Part shown: positions 1 through 7,798 of the stretch, piece after piece
Layout of the letters: each line of letters begins with the position of its first letter
How positions within the stretch are numbered: the first letter of the stretch is position 1
Source of the DNA: Clostridium sp. CAG:921
GTDB lineage: Bacteria; Bacillota; Clostridia; TANB77; CAG-465
Assembly: GCA_000433135.1 (NCBI GenBank)
Contig: HF991966.1
Coordinates: 5,099 to 17,876, forward strand
DNA: 12,778 nucleotides
Direction: 5' to 3'
Translations under genes and position numbers: made by a program
Notes under the pieces: generated by a model
What the model was told of the DNA's origin: nothing
Seen by the model: only the letters and a program-made list of their open reading frames with translations
Databases searched by the model: none

Positions 1-400
1 TAATTGCTAAATCCTCTGAGTTTTTCAATAAATCTTCTGTATCCGTTCTTACTTTTTTTATCTCTAATGCTCTTTTTTTCTTTAACTTACTATTTCCCCA
101 TAATATATATGCAACAAGTCCAACAACTGGGAAAAATAGTATAAACAAAATCCATGAAATCTTGTATGCTGCTGAATCATGGTGATAAAGCAGATACAAG
201 ATTGCAACTATTTTTATAACATCAAATATAAGCCTTGCATAGACATATACACCTCTTGCTGTTGTATATAAAAGTAGCATAATTCCAATTTGTAAAGCTA
301 ATAACAGTACTACAGATATTATCTTAAATATAGTAACGAATATATTTTTTTCGCCACGTTTTGATTTTGGTATTTTTTTTATATCCTTATCAATATCCAT
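1..400 (-). CDS. cls: Cardiolipin synthase, N-terminal part (cut by left window edge)
   Basis: The first 133 codons of a minus-strand gene whose 3' end lies outside the window. The start is the ATG at 398-400, preceded by GGTGA a few bases upstream; an ATG at 411-413 is followed by TGA within two codons and cannot be used. The visible protein begins with a short charged cytoplasmic stretch (residues 1-19), then three hydrophobic segments at about 20-46, 55-73 and 79-101. The third, with YKISWILFILFFPVVGL then YILWGNSKL, is the characteristic PLDc_N segment of Firmicutes cardiolipin synthases, which condense two phosphatidylglycerols into cardiolipin at the membrane. The two catalytic HKD motifs would lie beyond the edge and are not seen, so activity cannot be judged. 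It starts 51 bases after tgt with no terminator between, so it is probably co-transcribed with tgt. Confidence 0.85.
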   Translation of the reverse strand, partial: MDIDKDIKKIPKSKRGEKNIFVTIFKIISVVLLLALQIGIMLLLYTTARGVYVYARLIFDVIKIVAILYLLYHHDSAAYKISWILFILFFPVVGLVAYILWGNSKLKKKRALEIKKVRTDTEDLLKNSEDLAI

Positions 401-451
401 TTTTTCACCACATCTTAATATTATTATTTTCAATATCTAGCAAATTATTTA

Positions 452-1648
<1,197 letters not shown>

Positions 1649-1688
1649 TACTATAAATTTTATATTGTACTAAATTATTGCTCTTTGA

Positions 1689-1718
1689 TTCACAAAAAAA
1701 GTATTCTAAGAATATAAT
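1689..1718 (+). promoter_or_regulatory. Promoter of the three-gene small-protein cassette
   Basis: TTCACA (1689-1694), 18-base spacer, TATAAT (1713-1718): a fair sigma-A promoter, giving a very short leader before the ATG at 1742. The same bases can be read as a sigma-K-like element (AC at 1692-1693, 17 bases, AATATAATA at 1711-1719, against CATAnnnTA with one mismatch). The two readings overlap and sequence alone cannot choose between them; the sigma-A reading is the more conservative one. Confidence 0.5.
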
Positions 1719-1741
1719 ATTAGTAAATTAGAGGTAAAATT

Positions 1742-2071
1742 ATGATAGATAATTGTTGCTTTTTACTAGCAATAAGACAACGAACTTGTCAAAATGGAGT
1801 TGCTAGAGTAATTGATAATATATATACAAATATATCTGCTAACAGTACATATTCACTAAGTTTTGGATACACACTAAAAATATCATCTATAAATCAAAAT
1901 AGCATTTCTATTAATATTTCAAATGATGATTTTATACCTTCACTAATATTTAATATTTCAGTAAATAGTTATAAGGTGTTTGATCTTCCAAAAGAATCTG
2001 GAACTTTCAAAGTATATGTAGGGCTTAAATTTTCAAGCTGTGGTAAAACCAATGTCTCTTGCAATAATTAG
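1742..2071 (+). CDS. Small cysteine-containing beta-rich protein, first of cassette
   Basis: 109 aa, function not established. The start ATG has AGAGGT (1730-1735) six bases upstream. No signal peptide or membrane helix. An N-terminal stretch carries a cysteine pair C5-C6 and C16; the C terminus carries C100 and C107. Residues about 30-98 alternate hydrophobic and polar residues with many N and S, suggesting a beta-sandwich, ending in a GTFKVYVGLKF strand. Residues 31-47 align without gaps to 30-46 of the next protein (identities at S, N, T, L, Y, L, I), so the two are paralogues. A CC-x(9)-C N terminus before a small beta domain is reminiscent of the DUF3992 endospore appendage (Ena) subunits of the Bacillus cereus group, whose N-terminal connector carries CC and C and forms inter-subunit disulfides. 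That assignment is an inference from general architecture; a spore-coat or unrelated beta protein is equally open. Confidence 0.8.
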   Translation: MIDNCCFLLAIRQRTCQNGVARVIDNIYTNISANSTYSLSFGYTLKISSINQNSISINISNDDFIPSLIFNISVNSYKVFDLPKESGTFKVYVGLKFSSCGKTNVSCNN

Positions 2072-2082
2072 GAGGTAAAACT

Positions 2083-2370
2083 ATGAATGACTTTAACATT
2101 TTGCTAAAAATAGAAGATTTAGTTTGTTGGAATTGTTGCAAAGACAAGGAAACTTCAACTATAATAGTTACAAGTAGTAATCAAACTATAAACTTAAAAA
2201 ATAATTATATACTAAATATTGTTGATGTTAGCCATGCAAAATTCACAGTCTTAATTCAAAATGGAATTGAAACTATTATAAGAAATGTATATACCTCTTA
2301 TGCCTGTCAAATATGCCTTCCAGACGAATATTGTACACATTTAATAAGTATTAGTGGTGTAATTTCTTAA
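2083..2370 (+). CDS. Small cysteine-rich beta protein, paralogue of the preceding one
   Basis: 95 aa, unknown function. Its AGGAGGT ribosome binding site (2070-2076) overlaps the stop codon of the preceding gene, with six bases to the ATG, so the two are clearly co-expressed. Six cysteines in two groups: C15-x2-C18-C19 near the N terminus and C75-x2-C78-x5-C84 near the C terminus, which could form disulfides or a metal site. The middle (about 27-72) is beta-like with alternating hydrophobics and aligns with residues 31-83 of the preceding protein, both ending the block with LP. The C-terminal EYC followed by a hydrophobic strand recalls the end of Ena/DUF3992 subunits. No signal peptide. The next gene lies in the same frame after a single TAA. 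Confidence 0.78.
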   Translation: MNDFNILLKIEDLVCWNCCKDKETSTIIVTSSNQTINLKNNYILNIVDVSHAKFTVLIQNGIETIIRNVYTSYACQICLPDEYCTHLISISGVIS

Positions 2371-2373
2371 TTT

Positions 2374-2601
2374 ATGGAAAATAAAGTTTGTCAAAATTCT
2401 GGAACAGATATAATATTATTAATTTGTTTTATTACAATTATTGTTAGTAAATTTTTAACTCCTGCTATGCAAGTAAATCTAGGAAATTTTCTCATGAGTC
2501 TTGGGCAAAACCTAGCTACAATATCACAAATACAAGGCACTTGCAACTTAAATATTACAAAAAATAGTAAAACTTTCCAAAAAAGCTCAAGCCTATTTTA
2601 G
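2374..2601 (+). CDS. Small hydrophobic protein, third of cassette
   Basis: 75 aa, not recognised. A short polar start with C6, then a strongly hydrophobic segment at about 12-29 (contains C18) that could span or insert in a membrane, then an amphipathic glycine/asparagine-containing stretch (35-54), C57 and a polar, lysine/serine-rich tail. The ATG comes only three bases after the TAA of the upstream gene and in the same frame. There is no good ribosome binding site; the nearest G-rich run (GTGGTG, 2354-2359) is 14 bases away, so translation would depend on reinitiation or coupling, or on stop-codon readthrough giving a fused protein. The last codons overlap the smpB terminator hairpin. Its position suggests a partner or anchor of the two cysteine-containing proteins; this is inference. 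Confidence 0.6.
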   Translation: MENKVCQNSGTDIILLICFITIIVSKFLTPAMQVNLGNFLMSLGQNLATISQIQGTCNLNITKNSKTFQKSSSLF

Positions 2602-2611
2602 ACTTGAGCTT
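2579..2611 (-). terminator. Rho-independent terminator of the radical SAM-smpB operon
   Basis: Perfect 9-bp stem AAGCTCAAG (2583-2591) / CTTGAGCTT (2603-2611) with an 11-base loop. On the minus strand it is followed by a run of six T (2584-2579), overlapping the base of the stem. On the plus strand the bases after the stem are CAACTTATATT, a poor U-tract, so the plus-strand cassette is less well served. The stem covers the last codons and stop of the small protein gene ending at 2601. Confidence 0.8.
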
Positions 2612-2620
2612 CAACTTATA

Positions 2621-3085
2621 TTAAAAAGTCTTTTTAAATTCATTTATCTTTCTTTCATCTTGTCTTTTCTTTATTGTCTCACGTTTATCGTATAGTTTTT
2701 TACCTTTACATATACATAATTCTACTTTTAGCCATCTAGAAGATGTATAAATCTTTGACGGTACTAATGTGTATCCACCCTGTTTTACATATCCTAAAAT
2801 TTTTAGTATTTCACTTTTATGAAGTAAAAGTTTTCTATCTCTAGTAGGATTCACATTTTCTATATTTCCATGATCATATGGGCTAATATGCATGTTCTTT
2901 AGTATTACCTCACCATTTTTTATTATTGCAAAACTATCTTTCAAATTACATTTTGAAGCTTTAACAGATTTTGCTTCTGTTCCTTTTAACTCAATTCCAC
3001 ATTCAAAACTTAAAACAATATCATATCTAAATGAAATTTCTCTATTTTTTATACAAACGTTATACTTTTTATCAGATTTTTCCAC
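2621..3085 (-). CDS. smpB: SsrA-binding protein SmpB (trans-translation)
   Basis: Binds tmRNA and delivers it to ribosomes stalled on broken mRNAs. 154 aa, the usual length. Family signatures: GIELKGTEAKSVKASKCNLKDS at about 30-51 (beta-barrel core, described here by its GTE-x-KS and NLKDS elements), IKNGEV with NMHISPY at about 55-69, RKLLLHK at about 84-90, and the basic C-terminal tail KGKKLYDKRETIKKR followed by Q-x-ER, which enters the decoding centre. The start is GTG (3083-3085); its AAGGTG ribosome binding site (3093-3098) is in the last codons of the radical SAM gene, which ends at 3087, so the two form one transcript. The tmRNA gene ssrA, often nearby, is not in this window. The terminator follows at 2579-2611. 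Confidence 0.97.
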   Translation of the reverse strand: MEKSDKKYNVCIKNREISFRYDIVLSFECGIELKGTEAKSVKASKCNLKDSFAIIKNGEVILKNMHISPYDHGNIENVNPTRDRKLLLHKSEILKILGYVKQGGYTLVPSKIYTSSRWLKVELCICKGKKLYDKRETIKKRQDERKINEFKKTF

Positions 3086-3086
3086 T

Positions 3087-4907
3087 TTACTTCACCTTGC
3101 CTACACTTTTTAATTTATAATTTTCTATAAATTTACACTTTGATATTAAACTTACTCCGCAAAAAGAACAATTATTATCACTGCACCTATCAGTAGTTTC
3201 AGCTTTTAACGCCTTCTTATATTCTCTTTTTAAAAACTCTTTGCTAACTCCATGCATAATATTATCCCACGCAAATTCATAATCCAAATCATATTCTTTA
3301 CAAGCATAATCTTCTGGTTTAAATCCTAGTTTTTTAAAGGCCTTATCCCATGCCTCTAAATTTAGTTTTTCTTCAAAGCTGTCTAATTTAGCTCCATATA
3401 CCCAAGCATAATATATCAAATTAGAAATTTTTTCATCTCCTCTTGCTATAACAGCCTCTAGCACACTCGTTTTACTATTGTGCCAATTATATTTTAAATT
3501 TTTTCCTTTTAAATTATCCCTTAAGAATTTTTGCTTTAGTTCAATCTTTTCTGCACTATTTTGTCCAAACCATTGAAATGGAGTATGAGCTTTAGGGACA
3601 AATGTAGATGTTGAAACTGTTACTTGACACTTTCCGTTTTGCTTTTCTTTTGGAAGAGAATAATATAAATCTACTATGCTATTTGCAAGATCTACTATTT
3701 CTCTTAAGTCTTCAAATGTTTCGGTAGGTAGCCCAATCATAAAGTAAAGTTTCACACTACTATATCCTTTCAAGAAAGCTAATTTGCATCCATTTAGTAT
3801 ATCATCTTTTGTTATATTTTTATTTATTACATCTCTTAATCTTTGAGAACCCGCTTCGGGTGCAAAAGTAATAGATGATTTTTTTACACCATTTATATTT
3901 TCTAATACATCCAAACTAATAGAATCTACCCTAAGAGATGGAAGTGAGACGTTAACCATCCTACTTTTTGCGACATCATTTACTTTTTGAGCAAGTACAG
4001 GAAAATTCTGATAATCACTTGTACTTAGCGAAGCTAAAGATATTTCATCAATTCCAGTATTTCGAATGGATTTTTTACAAATTTCTAAAATTTTTTCGAT
4101 GCCTCTTTGTCTAAAAGGTCTGTAGATATATCCTGCTTGACAAAATCTACATCCTCTTGTACATCCTCTTAAAACCTCCACTGATATCTTGTTTTGCACT
4201 ACTTCAACATTTGGTACAACTGGTGATACTGGATAATAGGCTTTATCTAGTTCATTAATTACTGCTTTTTGCACAATCTCATTTTTTTGATTTAGTGTTG
4301 GAATATATATTCCTTTTATTCCCTTTATACTTTTTAAAAATTCAATTTTAGGTAATTTTCTATCTTTAAATTCAATATACTTTTGTACCAATAAATCAAT
4401 TAATTCTTCACCATCTCCAAGTAAAAATATGTCAATAAAATTTATAAGTGGTGCTACATTGCAAGCACATGGGCCACCTGCAACAACAAAAGGAAACTCT
4501 TCTTTTCTATCACTTGCAAGTACCGGAATATTTGCTAAATCTAACATATTTAATATATTTGTATAACTCATCTCATATTGCAAAGTAAATCCAATTATAT
4601 CAAAATTTCTAATGCTATCTTTTGATTCCAATCCATATAATTCTATTTTTTTTCTTCTAAGTAATTCCTCATAATCAGACCATGGTGCGAATACTCTTTC
4701 GCACCATGTATCATCTCTTTTATTAAGTACTCCATATAATATCTTCATGCCTAAATTTGACATTCCAATATCATAAATATCAGGAAAACAAAATGCAAAT
4801 CTACATTTTATTTTTTCCTTTTGCTTTATAACTTGATTATACTCGCCACCGACATATCTTGCTGGCTTTTCAACCTTAATAAGCTCATTTCTAGTTAAGT
4901 TTAACAT
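3087..4907 (-). CDS. B12-binding-type radical SAM protein (TIGR03960-like)
   Basis: 606 aa. The N-terminal part (about 35-180) has the Rossmann-like B12-binding/YgiQ-like character of this family, with FPDIYDIGMSNLGMKILY (41-58), GGPCACN (144-150) and LGDGEE (163-168). The radical SAM core follows, with C249-x3-C253-x2-C256 binding the 4Fe-4S cluster that cleaves S-adenosylmethionine, and downstream landmarks LPSLRVD (322-328), FAPEAGS (348-354) and GLPTET (392-397). The C terminus has C575, C580, C583 and C591, possibly a further metal site. The ATG at 4905-4907 has an AAAGGAAAG ribosome binding site. The substrate of this family is unknown to me. In many Firmicutes it is fused or adjacent to a DUF2344 protein and near rplU/rpmA; here it sits between a secreted-protein gene and smpB instead. 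Confidence 0.9.
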   Translation of the reverse strand: MLNLTRNELIKVEKPARYVGGEYNQVIKQKEKIKCRFAFCFPDIYDIGMSNLGMKILYGVLNKRDDTWCERVFAPWSDYEELLRRKKIELYGLESKDSIRNFDIIGFTLQYEMSYTNILNMLDLANIPVLASDRKEEFPFVVAGGPCACNVAPLINFIDIFLLGDGEELIDLLVQKYIEFKDRKLPKIEFLKSIKGIKGIYIPTLNQKNEIVQKAVINELDKAYYPVSPVVPNVEVVQNKISVEVLRGCTRGCRFCQAGYIYRPFRQRGIEKILEICKKSIRNTGIDEISLASLSTSDYQNFPVLAQKVNDVAKSRMVNVSLPSLRVDSISLDVLENINGVKKSSITFAPEAGSQRLRDVINKNITKDDILNGCKLAFLKGYSSVKLYFMIGLPTETFEDLREIVDLANSIVDLYYSLPKEKQNGKCQVTVSTSTFVPKAHTPFQWFGQNSAEKIELKQKFLRDNLKGKNLKYNWHNSKTSVLEAVIARGDEKISNLIYYAWVYGAKLDSFEEKLNLEAWDKAFKKLGFKPEDYACKEYDLDYEFAWDNIMHGVSKEFLKREYKKALKAETTDRCSDNNCSFCGVSLISKCKFIENYKLKSVGKVK

Positions 4908-4927
4908 TTTTCTTTCCTTTCATCAAA

Positions 4928-6703
4928 CTATGCTTTTGCTTTTATGTCATCTACTTCTAATTCATCATATAGCCTTTCTACTTTTACATATAAATTAACC
5001 AATTCTATAATCTCTTTATGCAAATTGTTTGATAATTCTTTTAATTCAATGTTTAAATTCAAATTAGTATTTTCAAGATTATTTTCAAGTTTATCTGGTA
5101 AGCTCAAATAAATATACTTCATATCAGATGTAAGTTCTGATGTTGTATATTTTGCTAAATCAGAAATCACATTGGTCGTATTTTGAAGTAACAAATTCAT
5201 GTTATCTGTATAAAATTTATTTTCTTTTGCTAGAAATTCTTTATAAACAAGTATCATTTCACCTAATAGTTTTTCTTTTCTGTCTGCAATTTCATTTTCA
5301 GCTTTACTATCTTCAATCTTATCATCATCTTTTGCTATCGTTTCATCCCCATCTTGCAATTGCTTTGTATTATCAGTATCTGAAGATTTACTTTCATACT
5401 CTTTTATTTTTTCATCTACTTTTAAAATACAACTTTCAAGTTCATCCAAAATATTTGAATATGTTATATCATACACTTTCTTTTCTTCAGTACTTACTTC
5501 AAATTGTGTACCCTCAAGTTCATTATCTGATTTATTTTCCACCACATCTTGAGTTAAGTTTTTATCAGTAGAGTCTACCTTGTTCTCTATACTTGTGTCA
5601 TCATTTTCTTGTTTACTAATTTGCATATTACTTTCAAATTCATCACTTTGCTTTGAAATTTCAGTAACTAAAGTTGCATTATCAATATACTTTTCTATCT
5701 TATCTTTCCTACTTGTAAGAATATCTTTTAACAAACTTAGCATTTCTAGTTCATTAAATGATTTATTTTCATCTAAATAATCATCCAATTTTTTAGAATA
5801 CGTACTCATATTTATTTCAGCATCAATTAATCTTTTTTGAATATCTGTTATATCATCATAGCTAAGCAACATGTTTTGTATTTCTTTTCTTTCCTTTTTC
5901 ATTTCACCGCTTAAGTTTTCAAACTCTTTTAAAGTTTCTTCATATGTTTTTGAATTTTCATCACTAATTGAAATAATCTCGATCTTTAATAATTTTATAT
6001 CCTGTTCTTGTAAAAGTGTACCTAGTCTATTAAGCCTTACGGAAATATTTTCAATATTTTGCTTCTTATCCTTTGGTATATATCCTTTAAAAAATTTATT
6101 AATTTGATCATCTATAAATGTATCAATATTTTTTAGAGTTTTTTCATATTGTATTAACTTTGAGATAGCAGAATTTGCATCATTTAAGCTAATATTATCA
6201 TCAAACTTTACCTCTTTTGTAGATATTACAAGCAAACCAAGTTTTGTATCTGGTAACAAAATACTACCATTTTTTATAATAGACTTAATCGAATACGCAT
6301 TTGCAATATCATTGGCAGATACATCCTTTGTAATTTTTAGCTTATTTTCTACTATTGAATTAAGGCCGAAAAGTGGAGTATCAATGTTTAATCTAATTGC
6401 AGGATAATTAAGGTACTCATCAGTACTTCTTATATCGTTTATTTTATCATCAAAGCCTTTTATCTCATTTGCTAAAGTTTGAACTAACTCTTTTATTATT
6501 TTTAGTAATTCATCTTTTTTAGCTTTTTGATTTTCAATATCTGTAGTGTTATCTTTTAAATTACTTAATTCATTTTGCACTATGTTGTCATCTTCTATTT
6601 CACTAGGTCCTGTACAATAAACACTACTGAAATTAAAAAAATATATTAAACTCATGCTAAAAATTGTAGCAATTATGTATTTTTGCAATTTATTTTGGTA
6701 CAT
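4928..6703 (-). CDS. Secreted, probably coiled-coil protein of unknown function
   Basis: 591 aa when started at the ATG at 6701-6703, which has a perfect GGAGG (6710-6714) six bases upstream; a longer TTG reading from 6721 would include that site in the coding region and is rejected. Residues 1-30 form a signal peptide (basic MYQNKLQKY, hydrophobic core to SSVYC). The only cysteine visible near the cleavage region does not sit in a convincing lipobox. The mature part is lysine-, glutamate- and asparagine-rich and largely helical, with long heptad-like stretches (for example about 45-90 and 220-350) and a very acidic, low-complexity region at about 355-465. No catalytic motif is recognised. 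An exported coiled-coil protein behind a regulated promoter recalls regulators of cell-wall hydrolases (CwlO/PcsB type), but no CHAP or NlpC/P60 domain is present. It is followed 20 bases later by the radical SAM gene. Confidence 0.85.
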   Translation of the reverse strand: MYQNKLQKYIIATIFSMSLIYFFNFSSVYCTGPSEIEDDNIVQNELSNLKDNTTDIENQKAKKDELLKIIKELVQTLANEIKGFDDKINDIRSTDEYLNYPAIRLNIDTPLFGLNSIVENKLKITKDVSANDIANAYSIKSIIKNGSILLPDTKLGLLVISTKEVKFDDNISLNDANSAISKLIQYEKTLKNIDTFIDDQINKFFKGYIPKDKKQNIENISVRLNRLGTLLQEQDIKLLKIEIISISDENSKTYEETLKEFENLSGEMKKERKEIQNMLLSYDDITDIQKRLIDAEINMSTYSKKLDDYLDENKSFNELEMLSLLKDILTSRKDKIEKYIDNATLVTEISKQSDEFESNMQISKQENDDTSIENKVDSTDKNLTQDVVENKSDNELEGTQFEVSTEEKKVYDITYSNILDELESCILKVDEKIKEYESKSSDTDNTKQLQDGDETIAKDDDKIEDSKAENEIADRKEKLLGEMILVYKEFLAKENKFYTDNMNLLLQNTTNVISDLAKYTTSELTSDMKYIYLSLPDKLENNLENTNLNLNIELKELSNNLHKEIIELVNLYVKVERLYDELEVDDIKAKA

Positions 6704-6730
6704 TTTATTCCTCCAAATCAACTCTTTTAC

Positions 6731-6759
6731 ATTATATCACTACTTAAAAATAATGTAAA
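6731..6759 (-). promoter_or_regulatory. Strong sigma-A promoter of the secreted coiled-coil gene
   Basis: Minus strand: TTTACA (6759-6754), 17-base spacer ending in TGA, TATAAT (6736-6731): a near-consensus promoter with an extended -10. Its -35 coincides with the first hexamer of the repeat array that continues upstream to 6812. Transcription would begin near 6724 and may continue through the radical SAM gene and smpB. Confidence 0.85.
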
Positions 6760-6812
6760 TATTTGTAACAGACTTTGTAATTTTTTTGTAACATTTTGTA
6801 ACATTTTGTAAT
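6754..6812. repeat. Six phased TGTAAH direct repeats upstream of and overlapping a -35
   Basis: On the plus strand, TGTAA(A/C/T) hexamers begin at 6754, 6764, 6776, 6787, 6797 and 6807, so the spacings are 10, 12, 11, 10 and 10 bases, about one helical turn. Read in the direction of the gene they are (A/G/T)TTACA copies. The pair at 6776 and 6787 fits TGTWAH-N5-TGTWAH, the site of the WalR (YycF) response regulator; as TTACA-type repeats they also resemble PhoP boxes of Bacillus (TTHACA with about 11-base period). The array fills the intergenic gap upstream of the promoter at 6731-6759 and overlaps its -35. Which regulator binds is inference. Confidence 0.65.
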
Positions 6813-6815
6813 ATA

Positions 6816-7769
6816 TTAATTTAAAAATTTATTATAGTAAAAATTATTATTACTTACGTTTTGTTCTAATGTATTTGTTAATAATTTTGCCTTTTTTAAT
6901 ATATGTTGTCCTTCTTGAAGATACGGTTCTTTTTTTTCTTGCATCATTAATTCAGCAAATATTTCTGCCCTATCTTCTTTTTCACTAGTTTTTGAATACT
7001 TGGTAACAAAATATGGATTTTCAAAGTAAAGTTCATCATTTACACATGAAGTATCTGTTTTTTCATCATCTTTTAGCGAATCTTCATAAACTGTTCCATC
7101 TTTTAACTTTTTAGAAAATAAATCTTTAGCATATACATATTCATTATTTAGCATTGACACGTTATTTTCATATTTAAAATTTGGAGGATTTAAGCTATAC
7201 CAAGAAGCAAATATATATTTTTTATTATCTGACATATAATACTCAAGTGCATGATACATTTCATGATGAAATGCTCTTTCAAAGCTTGAATTGTTACTAA
7301 CAAATATTCTAACTTCATTTAAACTATTTCTAGAAGCTAGTGCTAAATTATCATTTGTAAACCTACTTACTAAAACTATACTTATAGGATATTTCTTGGA
7401 TTTAGTTATATCAAATGCATCTGATGGATATTTTTTTAAAGCTAAATATAATATTTTCAAATTATTATTTATAATAAATTCATCTGTTTGAGCTATTGCG
7501 CTTACCCTTTCAAGCATACTATCAAAATCATTGCCATAATTTACATTTATTCCATATTCTTCTTTTATCTTTTTTACATATGATTTATTTTGAAGTGTTA
7601 CATCAGATTTATCTTCGTAACTGTATAATAAGTTTTCTTCACCAGCCTTACTTATATAGTAGTCTTCATTCAACTTAGAAAATAACAATATAGTAACAAG
7701 TACAAACATCAAAAACATTATCACTTCAAAAATCATAGAAATTTTATTTTGTTTTATTTCCTGATTCAT
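6816..7769 (-). CDS. Membrane-anchored HExxH metallopeptidase-like protein
   Basis: 317 aa. A short basic N terminus is followed by one hydrophobic helix at about 12-31 and no cleavage site, so the rest should face outside as a type II membrane protein. The zinc motif HHEMYHALEYY at 168-178 supplies H169, E170 and H173. About 90 residues later comes EDRAEIFAELM (265-275), whose E265 or E269 is the likely third ligand, as in gluzincins. Between them SWYSLNP (189-195) looks like a conserved substrate-side element. No family is named with confidence; the layout resembles putative zinc-binding peptidases of Clostridia. The start ATG has a modest AAAGGTCA upstream. It follows the membrane protein gene by 29 bases and is probably co-transcribed from 8901-8929. 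No terminator is seen after it; the repeat array begins immediately. Confidence 0.82.
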   Translation of the reverse strand: MNQEIKQNKISMIFEVIMFLMFVLVTILLFSKLNEDYYISKAGEENLLYSYEDKSDVTLQNKSYVKKIKEEYGINVNYGNDFDSMLERVSAIAQTDEFIINNNLKILYLALKKYPSDAFDITKSKKYPISIVLVSRFTNDNLALASRNSLNEVRIFVSNNSSFERAFHHEMYHALEYYMSDNKKYIFASWYSLNPPNFKYENNVSMLNNEYVYAKDLFSKKLKDGTVYEDSLKDDEKTDTSCVNDELYFENPYFVTKYSKTSEKEDRAEIFAELMMQEKKEPYLQEGQHILKKAKLLTNTLEQNVSNNNFYYNKFLN

Positions 7770-7798
7770 ATTTTATCTTTTGACCTTTCAATTTTTAA

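Noticed and set aside
2621..2637. TTAAAAAGTCTTTTTAA as a second terminator
   Set aside because: The stem is almost all A-T and lies in the last codons of smpB; the GC-containing hairpin at 2583-2611 explains termination.
2621..3085. Search for the tmRNA gene ssrA near smpB
   Set aside because: No tRNA-like ends or tag-coding frame could be found in the neighbouring intergenic stretches, which are too short.
5140..6107. Plus-strand open frames opposite the secreted protein gene
   Set aside because: They are rich in F, L, I and S, as expected from the complement of a lysine/glutamate-rich gene, and have no ribosome binding sites or promoters.
6704..6721. Six-codon N-terminal extension of the secreted protein from a TTG at 6719-6721
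   Set aside because: It would place the perfect GGAGG site inside the coding region; the ATG at 6701-6703 is correctly spaced from it.
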